Origin: Lindgomyces ingoldianus
Lineage: Eukaryota > Ascomycota > Dothideomycetes > Pleosporales > Lindgomycetaceae
Length of the DNA stretch: 64,000 nt
NCBI RefSeq assembly: GCF_010093535.1
Contig: NW_022985165.1
Coordinates: 1,820,996-1,884,995 of the forward strand
Direction of reading: 5' to 3'
Shown: positions 1-11,336 of the stretch, one piece after another
Layout: each line of letters opens with the position of its first letter
Numbering within the stretch: position 1 is the first letter of the stretch
Made by a program: the position numbers and the translations under genes
The notes under the pieces: model-generated
The model's input: the letters and a program-made list of their open reading frames with translations, nothing else
Told to the model about the DNA's origin: nothing
The model's database searches: none

Positions 1-704
1 CTAAATAGCTGTTGTCTACTTCTAGTTACTTAGCTAAACTCCTTTTAGCTATTTTTATCTCTTTAAACTTATAATAACTACTCTAGTAGATATCTAGCTT
101 ATTATAAACTTTATTTTATTAAAGTTATATATGTTATAATTTTAAATACTATACTTAGCTTTAATATTCTTTATAAAGTTAAACTAGCTTTAAATTACTA
201 TAAATTTTTTATAAAAAGCTTTTTTATAGTTATACTTACACTTAAACTTTACTTTAAGCTTTAAGTAGTGCTTAATAAACATATTAGGCTAGTTTATACT
301 AATATAGCCTATATTATACTTAGCATGTAAAGAATTAGCTATATTAGCTATAGCTACTAGCTAGGGGGAAATTCTTATGTATTTAGCTTAAGTATGTGCT
401 ATATAATTACTTACTTCTTATTATTATCTAGCTTTTATAAGTTAGCTATATAATTAGCTTAAAAAAGTTATTTAGTATATTAGTTACTTATTATTTTTTA
501 AAAAACTTTATAAATAGCTATAGCATGTTACTTAGAAAGTATTATATTTTATTTAAAAGCTTAAAGTGTAAGCTATATCTAACATTCTTTTAACATGTCT
601 AAGTAGTGTTATTAGAAATGCATTAGTATAAAAAAAGTAGTGTAGTAGAGTTTTAGTAAAAGTAAGTAACTTAGGTGTGTAAGCAACTCGCCTGTAAAGT
701 ACGT
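1..704 (-). mobile_element. Fot1/pogo-type DNA transposon, family A, 5' part (cut by window edge)
   Basis: Minus-strand 5' part of a Fot1-like transposon whose terminal inverted repeat ends at 704 (reads ACGTACTTTACAGGCGAG on the minus strand) next to a TA dinucleotide at 705-706. The minus strand encodes the N-terminal part of a Tc1/mariner-pogo transposase; near 90-130 it reads YNFNKIKFIIS, the block around the first catalytic aspartate, here Asn. Coding similarity runs past this block to position 1, so this is not the foldback derivative seen at 18586-19685. Many UAA/UAG stops show RIP decay. The 3' half lies outside the window. Confidence 0.75.
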
Positions 705-1081
705 TAAATTACTACTAATAATGCCTTAAATCACCTCTACTACCTTAATAGCAAGAGACTTTTAAGGCACCTCTAACAACACCTAAATGTTACTATACTA
801 AATGCACGCCTAAGATTAATAACTGCATAGATAGTAAAGAATAAAGGGCAAGTCTTAATTATTAACAGGCTAGACATCTATATAGATTACTATTAGAATA
901 GGCGCGCACACATGGCGTTTAGTTTAGAGGATACTGCTAGCAGTGTGAAAGAATATTTTAGAGTAAGGACACCTAGCTAAATTAGACTAGTTTTAGTTTA
1001 AGAATATAGAGAACATAATAGTAATACTATGTACTATAATTACTACTAATAGGGACTATTAGTCTACAAAGAGGGGGGTAG
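705..1081 (+). other. Unassigned remnant, possibly 3' end of an LTR retroelement
   Basis: No gene is recognised. The end carries a purine tract (AAAGAGGGGGG, about 1068-1078) directly before a TG-starting repeat, as expected for a polypurine tract next to a 3' LTR. A short plus-strand open stretch beginning at the ATG near 912 (MAFSLEDTASSVKEYFRVRT) precedes it, but I cannot assign it to a family. The RIP signature is weaker here than in the neighbours. Confidence 0.3.
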
Positions 1082-1370
1082 TGTAATCATTTTTATAAAT
1101 TGTTCTATCTTAGGCAGCCTAGAACCTCTAGAAGGCCCCTGTATTAGCTCTAACCCTAACCTAGCCCTAACCTCTGCTGTTACCCCTATTCCCTTATGTA
1201 TTTAGTTGCACCTTGCCCCTGTAGCTAGCTTAGTAGATTTCTAATATCCTTTGTATAAGGCCTATAGGTGTTAATAGAGTTCCTAGGTTATTAAGTCCCC
1301 ACGCACTCTTATATGCCTCTAAGTGGATTCCTACTGTATTCAGACCCATTGTCTTGCCTGTGCCGTTACA
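1082..1370 (+). repeat. Candidate LTR of an unidentified retroelement
   Basis: A 289-bp segment bounded by TGTAATC and CGTTACA (TG...CA) follows a polypurine tract. It is C-rich compared with its surroundings and contains CCCTAA-like words at about 1151-1175. No second copy exists in the window, so the LTR call rests only on the ends and the polypurine tract. The following 5 bp (TATAG) would be the target duplication, but the other side is missing. Confidence 0.35.
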
Positions 1371-1584
1371 TATAGTAGTCTACGTAAAATAATAAAAATA
1401 AAGTTAAAAGTGCTATAAATTTTAAATAGCTAATTAAGACTTATGTTATACTTTTATACTATTTTTAGTAAATAGTAATTACTAGATTACTATAGTAATT
1501 ACTATTACTAGAGCTAAAAGGTTGCATAGTAATTACTATAGTAAACAGCAACCTTAGATGTTATACACACATTATAGTAGTGCG
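1371..1584. repeat. AT-rich spacer with AGTAATTACT palindromes
   Basis: No coding signal. Between about 1466 and 1545 the 10-bp palindrome AGTAATTACT occurs several times, alternating with AGTAATAG/CTATTACT words. The same palindrome family forms the array at 50590-50885. Confidence 0.5.
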
Positions 1585-2706
1585 TGCGCGCGCTTAATCT
1601 TCTTTATAGCCTAATAGGCCTCTACTAGCATTTGTTAACACATTGGTTTTATAATCTTTATGCAATTTTAGAAATCTTTAGACGCAAAGTTTATACTAGA
1701 GTTATATATAATATAATTAAGTAAGCTTTAATACATGTTAATCTAACACTTGCAGAGAGCGTCCTAGGTATCTTATATAGATATTAATTTTAAGAAAGTT
1801 GCTGCTTAGAATAATATATCTATATTAATTACATATAGTATGTCTTAGTTACTAATTTATACAACATTAATTACTATTTTATAACTAAAGAATAAATTAT
1901 TTTTAATTATAAACTTAAATCTTTATAGTGCTAGGTTGTGTAGCTAATATATATAGCAAAACTTTTTAATCTTTTTAAGTATAAAAAATTAGTGTTGTGT
2001 CTAGCGTTTTTAAGCATTATGTAAAGCTGTTCTATACAAGAGTAGCTAAACCTTCTATGCAGTTGTTAAAGTTTGTGTGTAGTAAAAAAAACATTAATTT
2101 TTTTATATATATTAAAAAATAAGTAACTTTATTTATATATAACTAAAACCTTAATTTTATTACTTTATATAATTACATTCTATATGTTGTTAAAGTATGC
2201 ATTTATCTAGTCTATGTTAGCAAGAGATAGTAGGAAGAGTGTTAGTGTATCTAGTATGTAATATGTAACACTACTAACTAAATTAGTAATTTATATAGTA
2301 CTAATTAATTTTTTTTATTTTTATTTTTTAAAGCTAATACTTCTCTTATTTAGTGTCTAGTCTACTTTTATATAAAGAAATTCTTATAGGTATGCTTTAA
2401 GTTATACCTTTTTAATAGTAGAAATCTTTACAGTGCTAGTATCTTATAGTTTACTTTAGTATACTATATAATATTAATTCTTAAGAATAAACTATTCCGC
2501 GTATTCTTCTAGTTCTAGGCTGTATATGTTCTCTGCTGTCACACAGTAGAGAAATACAGCAGTAGTAAGGTAGTTAATAATCTTTTTACTTTTTTATTTA
2601 TTTAAGTTATTATTATACAACTTTTTTTTCTTTTACTTTAGTTTACTTTTAAATTTTTAAATGTACACGCTTACTTTCTTACACATTAGGGTCTTATTAT
2701 AGAATC
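1585..2706 (-). pseudogene. Copia element C2: integrase-region fragment
   Basis: Minus-strand relic of a Ty1/copia polyprotein, homologous over its length to C1 sequence at about 16940-18075. The integrase core is faint, recognised mainly through C1. It stops abruptly at 2706, where C1 begins; GAATC at 2702-2706 is repeated at 44799-44803. Sequence from 44804 (TTTTATATAAAGAGATGTACTAG) resumes the C1-like interior for about 24 bp, so C2 was the insertion target of C1. The left end is truncated near 1585. Stops and TpA-rich codons show heavy RIP. Confidence 0.55.
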
Positions 2707-2731
2707 TGTTGAATGGGCTCTAACAGCTAGC
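2707..2731 (-). repeat. C1 left (3') LTR, outer 25 bp
   Basis: First 25 bp of the left LTR of C1, cut by G1a insertion; the rest continues at 8398. It matches 22280-22304 at the start of the right LTR, differing only by RIP-type transitions (TGTTGAATGGGC against TGTTAAATAGGC). The last five bases, CTAGC, are the G1a target site. Confidence 0.85.
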
Positions 2732-3049
2732 TGTCACGGTATCCTCCCCGGATCCCAGACATAACCGTATTAGACGCGTACTAGAGTATTATTAGTGCAC
2801 GTCTAACATAAACACAACACAACACAGACATAAACTTAAGCATAAACTGCCTTAACACTAACTAAACCTAAAATAGGCTTAATTTATACCTAAAGCGCTT
2901 AGACTTTTAAGCTAAGTATTTAATTACTAATTTTCTTCTAAACTTTCTTATTTCTTACATAATGTCTTATACCTACTATAATACCTTAAATAGTAATTAA
3001 ACTAGACCTCTATAAAGCTCTATAACCTTACTTATACATAATTATAACA
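2732..3049 (+). repeat. G1a 5' LTR
   Basis: 318 bp, TGTCACGG...TATAACA. The first 80 bp keep CpG-containing sequence (CCTCCCCGGATCC), whereas the inner end is RIP-converted (CTTATACATAATTATAACA). In the 3' LTR the same end reads CTCGTGCACAATCGTAACA. Confidence 0.93.
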
Positions 3050-6000
3050 TTACATTATGTTAAAACCCTAGCTAAGAATAGCCTCTAAATCTAATCTAAT
3101 AAGCTTAGTACTTATATAACTCTAAGCTATTAAAGTAAGCTAAAAAGCTTTTTAAAAAGCACTTACTTTATAAAAAAGCTGCTATGTTGTAAGCTTTAAA
3201 GCTTTTTAAAAAGACTTTAAAAAATAGCTTTATATTATTAAGCAGTTTATTTTTACCTTAACTTTTATTATAGTAGTAGGAACTAAGAACTTACTAGCTT
3301 TAAAGCTTACCTAGAAGTCTAAAAATAGCTTAACTTTTTTCTACTTAACACTACTTATAACTTGTAACTTTTTTAACTTAGTAATAAAATTTAACTAACT
3401 TTTTAATCTTTTACTATTTAATAGAAAACAGAAAGACCTACCTTTCTTTTTATATAAGCTTTAATATAAACTTAAAGAAAATATAAACTAATTTCTCTTT
3501 AAACACTTTTAGTTACTATATACTTACTTTTAACTTAACTATAACATAACAGCCTTAATTAACTTACTAATAAATAAGAATATTATTAACTTAAATTAAT
3601 TTATAGTGTTTTTATAAGTAACTTATAAAAACTTAAATAAAAAGTTAACAGCCCTAAGTTGCCTAAACACTTTATAATAAAAAAAAAAGCTTTACTTTAC
3701 ACTTTACTAAGTTCTACTAACTTACATTTAATATAGGCCTAAATAAGATAGGTCTAATTATAGCCTTATATAACTCCCTCTTAACTAAACTATAACACGC
3801 TATAGTAAGAGAACCCCTTCTAAACAACCTTAATATATATGTAAACCTAATTACTACCTACAATAATAACATAAGGTTCCTCTCTATATAAGCCCTAATA
3901 CGCCTCTAAACTAGCGCAGTTATAAATAAGGACCTTAACATAATAAAAATTAATTTAAATTATGCTTTAGTTAGTTCTAAAAAGTGTAAAGATTATAAAA
4001 AAAAAAGTTAATACTTTAAGTGTAGTAAGTATAGTTATATTTTCTAAAACTGCTTTATTTTTTTTTTTTAAGTTTACATAAGTAGCGCAGCTAGCACTTA
4101 TTAAAGATTTTTACTATTTTAATTTTATTTTTATAAGGGCTTTAACTTATATTTAAGCTCTAATTTTTTTTACTACTCTTAACATAGCTGCAGCTATAGT
4201 AGTAGGAGCCTATAAAAAGGCTTGTTTTAGAGCTAAGTTGCCCTTTAAGACTAATTTAACACTAGATCTCTACTAACTTATAGGCTAAGTTCTCTACTAA
4301 TAACTAAAAGTACTAAGTTAATATTTTTATATATTTATAATAAGAAACTATATTAGCTCTAATATAAGCTTTTATTAACTTAAAAGTAAACAGCATAGGT
4401 TACATTAATAAAGAACTAGCATATAAACTAAATCTTTAATTAACACTACTTACTTAAATAATTTACTTAACTAGATTTAATAAAAAACAACTTAAAAAAA
4501 GTTCTATCTTTTATACTATAACTATTATAATTACTTACTAACACTATAAAGAGCAGATTAAGCTTTATATAATAAACATAGAATATTATAACCTAATCTT
4601 AGAATAACTATAGCTATATTAGCATAAGGTTGCCTTTAATTACTAAAAGTAAGTTTTAAACTTTAACTCTTTCTAATACTAAGATATATGCTTATGCTTA
4701 CACCTAAATAACACCTAAGTAGCACTTAATATAGAAGGTTTTTAGACTTACTTTTTAATAACCTAGAGAAAAACTACCTAAGTAAGGCTAATAAGCTAGG
4801 CCTTTTACTAAAATAAGCTATATAAAATAATTTAATAACTACTTAAACCTAAAAAAAAAAAGCTTTTATAAAATTTTTACTTACTTAATTTAGACATAAA
4901 CTAGGACTTAAATAGTAAATAGACATCTACTATATAGAACCTGCCTTATTTATAACTCTAGCTTAATAACTAGATTATAAAATCTACATAGTTATAATTT
5001 CTAATATAGACTAAGCTTTAGCTCTCTAAAAACACACTAACTTAAAAATAATAGTCTCTTAAAACTACTATAACTTATTATATGTCTTTTTCTAAGATAA
5101 GTCTAATAAGCTTTTAATATAATGTTTATATAATTACTAAATAACTTTTAAGCCTAGTAAACAACTTAGTTATAGGCTACTATATAGAATGTTACTAAAT
5201 AAATTAAAAGTGCTCTAAAAATACTTTAATAAAAACTTAAAAAAAAGGTTTATTTAAGCTAGCTTTTTACTAGTAGTGTTACTTATACTATTTATAAAGA
5301 AACTTAAAAGTAGGCTTTAATTCTGCGTTAACTACTAAAGACTAAACACTATTATTATTAAAAACTAATACTTAATTTTTTTTTTTACAGGAAACCCTAA
5401 GCTAACTAAGTAAAACAAAGTATTTTATAAAGTTAGATATTATTGCTGCTTTTAATAAGCTAAAAATAGTAAAAGGTAATAAGTAGCTAATAGTGTTTTA
5501 GACTTAATATAGACTATTTAAGTACTTAGTAATGCCCTTTAGCTTAGCTAACACGCCTAGTACTTTTTAACATTTTATAAATAACTTACTCTAACCCTAC
5601 CTAGACATGTTCTGCACTACGTATATTAATAATATTCTAATTTATAGTAATAGCCTTTTAAAGTATAAACAGCATATACGCCTAGTGCTAAAAGCTATAA
5701 AAGAAGCAGGTCTATAACTTAACATAGATAAATGTAAGTTCTACTAATTAAAGGTTACATATTTAAAATATGTAATTTTTATAGATAGCATCTAAATAGA
5801 CCTTATTAAGGTTTAAACTATGCTAGATTAGTAATACTTAAAGGACATAAAAAATATTTAAGCTTTTATAAAATTTACTAACTTTTACTAATAATTTATT
5901 AATAACTTTTTATAGTAAGTAAGCTCTATAATTACACTTACTAAGAAAAAGATTTAATTTAACTTTAACTTAAATTACTAATAGTCTTTTAACTAGCTAA

Positions 6001-8074
6001 AGAAAGCTTTTACTAAAGCTTTAATACTCTACTACTTTAACTTTAAACTACTAATACTTATAAAAGCTAATGCCTTAGACTACGTAGTAGCAGGAGTTTT
6101 CTTCTAGACTAAGCTAGACAGGACTATTAGGCCTATTATATACTTTTTAAAAAGAATAAGTCCTATAAAAGGTAATTATAAGATCTATAATAAAAAATTA
6201 CTTACTATAGTACACTACTTTAAATAATAGCAACCTAAACTAGAAGGTGTAGCGCATCTAATATAAGTTCTATCTAACTATAAAAACTTATAGTACTTTA
6301 TAACTATAAAATAACTTAGCTACTAATAAGCTTGTTAGTTTAAATACTTATTTTATTTTAATTTTAAGATTACTTATTATTTTAGTTAAGATAGAGGGAA
6401 ACTAGATGCTTTTATAAAGCAATTTTAAAACATCTTTACTTAAAAAAAAGTGTAAAAAGCTTAACACTAAACTTTACTTTAACTTAAGCTATTTTTAGAC
6501 CTTAACTTAAATAAAATAAATTAAATAATTAATTAAATTATTACTAATAAGTATCTAAATAATAAATTTATTTAAGAAACTTTAGACCTGCTCTAAAACA
6601 GCACTAGTTAGTTAAAGAAAGTAACACTAGCTAACTATAAAAACTAAAATAGTAAGCTATATTACTATAACTAACTTATAATCTTTAATTCTAATAAACT
6701 AAGAATTAAACTACTTTAAATTATACATAACTTGCCTATTAAAGGACACCTAGGCAGAGAAAAGACTCTTAACCTACTATAGAGAGAGTACTACTAGCCC
6801 TGCATGTTCTATACTATACGCTAATACATATTATGTTGCTATACTTACTGTAAAGTAAAGGCCTTTTAAAAAAAGTATAATAGCCTACTTAAACTACTCC
6901 TAATCCCTAAATAAACTTAAAAAGATATATTAATTAATTTTATTATAAACTTACCCCTATCTAAAAGGTATATAAATATTATAGTAGTTATTAATTACTT
7001 AACTAAGTATTAACACTTAATACTATGTTTCTTTATAACTGCCTCTAATATAGCCTAGTTATTCTAATAATATGTATAAGTTTACTATAGCCTGCCTAAC
7101 ATAATTATATTAGACAAAGGTACGCAGTTTGTCTTAGCCTTTTAGAACAAACTTTATAAACAGCTCTAAATTATTCTTTATCTATTTACAGCTTTTTACC
7201 TAGAGACTAACAGCTAGACTAAGAACATAAACGCTATAATAAAATAAGTTCTATAAGTGTACATAAACTACTAGTAAGATAACTAGGTAAAATAGTTAGC
7301 TATAGCATAGTTTAAAGCTAATAACATAACATTTAAATTAACATAAGTATCTTTATTCTTAGCAAACTATAGATACTACCTTTAAATAGAATTTAAACTA
7401 CTTTTAAATACTCTTTAACTAACTTATTAATTTATATAAGTAATAGATGTAAATAAACTTATTAATAAAATCTAAAATATATCTAAATATATTTATAAAA
7501 AGCTTACATAGGCTTAAGCTTTTTAATAAGAGTATGTAAACTAATCTTAAACTCTTACCCTTACATATGCAGCTAGTAAGAAGGTCTAGCTAGACACTAG
7601 AAATATCTAAATAAACTAATAATTAAAAAAACTTAATTAGAAGAACCTTAGCCTTTTTATAGTAGCTTATATAGTCTTATTACACACTTACTAATTAATC
7701 CTACCTAACAGCATAAAGATACACCCTGTATTCTATGTATTATTACTGCGCTAAGTAGCCTTTAAATCTAACTATCTACCTAGACAGCTAAACCTGCTAC
7801 CTAAACTTATTATTATAAACAACAAACTAGAATATGTTGTAAAAGATGTTAAATAAATCTAGTTTAATAAAAAAAACATATTTATAAATACTTTATAAAA
7901 TAGACTAAATACAACAAACTGTTGTAGAAACCTATAAAAGCCTTATAAAAAAACTCTGCAGTAACTTAATTCTATGCCTAATACCTATCTAAACTAAACT
8001 TATACTCTAATAAAGACAACCTAATGCTAGAACTACTAATGTAAAGGATTCCCTTCCTAATAAGAGGGGGGTAC
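3050..8074 (+). pseudogene. G1a gag-pol relic (Ty3/gypsy)
   Basis: Plus-strand relic. A gag zinc knuckle survives at about 4012-4053 with C-x2-C-x4-H-x4-C spacing, the first Cys and the His now Tyr. Reverse transcriptase is at about 5390-5770; FCTTYINNILIYS near 5610-5645 is the Y-x-DD box with both Asp changed to Asn. The integrase zinc-binding region (GHLGREKTLNLL, about 6745-6780) and core follow: the first catalytic Asp is Asn (VVINYLTKY, about 6985) and the second is kept (ILDKGTQFVL, about 7107). RT before integrase gives the gypsy order. Numerous UAG/UAA stops replace Gln/Trp codons. It has no coding capacity. Confidence 0.88.
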
Positions 8075-8392
8075 TGTCACAGTATCCTCCTTAGATTCTA
8101 GACATAACTGTATTAGACGTGTACTAAAGTATTATTAGTGCACATCTAATATAAACACAACATAATATAGACATAAACTTAAGTATAAACTACCTTAACA
8201 CTAACTAAACTTAAAATAAGCTTAATTTATACTTAAAGCGCTTAGACTTTTAAGCTAAGTATTTAATTACTAATTTTCTTCTAAACTTTCTTATTCCTCA
8301 CACAACGTCTTGTACCTACTATAATACCTCACATAGTAATTAAACTAGACCTCTGTGAAGCTCTATAACCTTACTCGTGCACAATCGTAACA
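8075..8392 (+). repeat. G1a 3' LTR
   Basis: 318 bp. The outer (right) end is less RIP-converted than the matching end of the 5' LTR (CTCTGTGAAGCTC against CTCTATAAAGCTC). It is followed by TSD CTAGC and the resumed C1 LTR. Confidence 0.93.
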
Positions 8393-8397
8393 CTAGC

Positions 8398-8652
8398 TGC
8401 TTATAGTATAAGCACTTAAGTAGCAAGAGTAAGAGTAGTGTACAGTGTGCATAGTGTATAAAGTAGGTAAGGTAAAAGAAACATGTTTCTAGTTTTATTA
8501 CTTTTATTTTTCCTTTGTATAGAGGAAAAGAAGGATATCTAGATATTTACGCACAGAGGTTTACACATAAGCATTATATAACATAGATATGTAATTCTGC
8601 TTATGCATAATTACTTATATCTAGGCTGCAACACTGCTGCTGTGTATAAACA
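8398..8652 (-). repeat. C1 left (3') LTR, remaining 255 bp
   Basis: Continuation of the C1 LTR after the G1a insertion. It matches 22305-22489 plus 44729-44798 of the right LTR. The part corresponding to 44729-44798 is fully RIP-converted here (TATGTAATTCTGCTTATGC) but intact there (TACGTGATCCTGCTCGTGC). It ends ATAAACA at 8652. Confidence 0.85.
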
Positions 8653-11018
8653 CTAGTAACTTTTTTTTTTATCTAAAAAGTTACTTTTTATACATGTTAC
8701 CTCTCTTCTGTCTGTGTAAGTCTATCTAATTATGTTCTACCTTTACTTTACCCTATTTATTAGGACTTGCCTCTAGTAATGCTGTGCATTAGAATAAGCT
8801 AGTTATGCTATATAAATAGCTTTTTTTTGTCTTTTACTTTTTAAGCTTTACTATATAATCCTCTAGCTCTTTTCTTTTTTTATATAGTGCTAGCAGTAAT
8901 AGATCCTTATAATAAAAAAAATAAGTATGTACATTATAAAAAAAAATAAGCTTTATATAAAAGTGTTATTAGTCTAGTTAGTTTAAGGCATCTTTGTGCA
9001 CAAGATCTAGCTAGTCTACAGATGCTTCTATCTAGACAGATAGGCAGTTAGTTAAGACTAATAATTAAAAGCCTAATTTAGTGTTTTTTTTATATATATA
9101 TTTACTAAGTTATTTTTACTATTAATTTACTTAATTTTAGTAATTTCCCTTTTCTTATATAATTTATAGAGTAATATAATGTTAATTATAAGTTACTTTT
9201 TACTAGTAGTGCCTAGCTTAATAAAGTAATTATATAAAAACTTTAAATTTATATAGATTACTACTAAAATTAGTAGTAGTTTAAGTATTTATATAATTTA
9301 CTATAAAGTTATACTAAAAGTAATTATATTATTAAACTTTCTAACTATTTTATATAGTTTATTAGTAAAAACACTTCTAGTTACTCTTTTACACTTAGTA
9401 AAATTTTAGTGTATAATATTACCTAGTATTTTAAATTAGTTACTTTACTTTATATAGTTTTTATTACTTAATATAATTAAAAATCTTAGCTATAAGCTAA
9501 AGTTTTTATTATTAGTAAATAATTTATTTATAAAGATAAACAGCTTTACATAATTAAGCTATAATAGTAAGAAGGTAAGACTACGCTTACTATTATCTAT
9601 CTACTATTAGATTTATATGTTAAGTGTGTTAATATTATTATATAAAAAGTCTATAGTTTATGCAGTAATAAATAAGTTAAATGCTACCTTTAGTTAATAT
9701 ATAAATGTAATATATACTTTTTTTACATATTACTTAATATATTATTATGCAGCATTTTTATTTTTTAAGTTAATTATATAAAAGTAGCTTACTTATTTTT
9801 TCTAAGTAAAAACTACTATATTATGTGTAAGTTTAATTCTTTTACTATTAAACTTAATAAGCTGCTTCTCTGCTAGAATAGTTTTACTTTTTATATAAAA
9901 CTTTACTTTTTATAGTTTTTTTTTTATGTAAATTTTTTTATTATAATGCTTAAAGTGTTGTTTATTAGTAATTAAAAAGTAGAGGTTATAATAAAAAATG
10001 TACATACACAGCTTTTCTTTATAGTAGTTATAGTATGTTTTAAACTAATACAGTCTTAATTAGTAGCTTTATATAAGAGTTGTATAACTTAGAGTATTAT
10101 ATTTAGTAAAAAGCTCTAGCGCATCTTCTTTAGTAGCTTTATATACAGCGTGCGCATAAGCTTATCTATTAATTAGATATATACTTATATAATATTATAT
10201 AGTTTAAAATGCATTTTATATATAGCTTTTAAGCTTACTTTTATAGCTAAAAGTAGTCTCTAGCTTATTCTCTAAATAGTTAGTAACTAAGTAAAAAAAT
10301 TTCTTTTTTTCTTATCTAAGTAGCTAGTAAACACTAGGTAGAATTTTTTATATAGTTAAGTTATTTTGCTTTTTACTTTTTATATAAAGCAGAGGTTAAA
10401 AATTTAACCTTTATGCTTTATTAAGTTATACACTATAACTTTAAAAGTGCTATTAGTAATTAAAGTGTTAATTTTTATATAGTCTAATTTTTTAAATAGC
10501 TTTTTAAGTATAGTAATTACACTATTTATATAAAGCTTAATAAATAAGGCTTAATTATTTTTTTTTCTAAGTTAAAAATACTTATTTTAGACTTTATATA
10601 AGTTTTTTTTACTTTTTACTTTTTTTAGTATCTATATCTTCTCTTTGCACTAGTGCAGCATTGCTATTCTAAGGGGCTTAGTTTATAGTAGGCTCTAGTT
10701 CTACTTTTATAATATTTTTATAAAGTTGTTCTTTTCTCCTCTTCTATAAAAAATCTTTTTATATAGAGATTAGTTTATCTAAGTTATTTATTATAAGTAA
10801 GTTATCTTTTTTTTATAGTATAGTTTAACTTATGTATATTAGAGCTTTAGTAAGCTATTTTTTTTTAATAATAATGTTTTTTTCTTTAATACTCTTAATC
10901 TTATATAAGCTAGTCTAGCTTTTCTTCTTTCTTTATGCTATAATCTTTAAGCTAAAGAGAAAGTTAAGAACTTTATATATTATAAAGCTATTATAAGTGT
11001 TAATTACATAATTAATAT
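8653..11018 (-). pseudogene. C1 pol relic: reverse transcriptase and RNase H (copia)
   Basis: Minus-strand copia-type pol. The RT region (about 10480 down to 9900) reads blocks such as VITILKKLFKKLDYIKIN and IQLIDRLIRTLYIKLLKK, which fit the start of fungal copia RT and its 'DxTQAYVQS...R' block. Downstream, about 9740-9600 reads VYITFIY-LKVAFNLFITA (AYI.SICQPEAAFDLS-like), then RNase H: FIFINKLFTNNKNFSL (about 9540-9480, FVFVDGSFANN-like, Asp lost) and NFTKCKRVTRSVFTNKLY (about 9410-9290). The frame ends near 8970. About 8653-8960 has no coding signal (3' untranslated region). Stops occur throughout. G1b separates this part from the integrase. Confidence 0.75.
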
Positions 11019-11336
11019 TGTCACAGTATCCTCCCCGGATCCTAGACATAACTGTATTAGACGCGTACTAGAGTATTATTAGTGCACGTCTGACACAAAC
11101 ACAACACAACACAGACATAAACTTAAGCATAAACTGCCTTAACACTAACTAAACCTAGAACAGGCTTAATTTATACCTAAAGCGCTTAGACTTCTAAGCT
11201 AAGTATTTAATTACTAATTTTTTTTTAAACCTTCTTGTTTCTTACATAATGTCTTGTACCTACTATAATACCTTATGTAGTAATTAAACTAGACCTTTAT
11301 AAAGCTTTATAACCTTACTTATGCATAATTATAACA
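11019..11336 (+). repeat. G1b 5' LTR
   Basis: 318 bp, TGTCACAGTATCC...TATAACA. The outer 100 bp keep CpG words (GACGCGTACTAG, CACGTCTGACAC); the inner end is RIP-converted. Confidence 0.93.

Larger units (their letters stand above)
2732..8392 (+). mobile_element. Ty3/gypsy retrotransposon G1a, full-length, RIP-degraded
   Basis: A 5661-bp element with two 318-bp LTRs (TGTCAC...AACA), gag-pol between them on the plus strand, and a polypurine tract (AAGAGGGGGGTAC) before the 3' LTR. TSD CTAGC is at 2727-2731 and 8393-8397. It lies in the left LTR of C1; the paralogous uninterrupted sequence is visible in the right C1 LTR at about 22290-22315. G1b is a second copy of the same family and orientation. 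Confidence 0.93.

Noticed and set aside
1147..1180. Telomere-like CCCTAA words (CTAACCCTAACCTAGCCCTAAC)
   Set aside because: Only three or four imperfect units inside a candidate LTR; too short and irregular for a telomere or a clear interstitial telomeric repeat.
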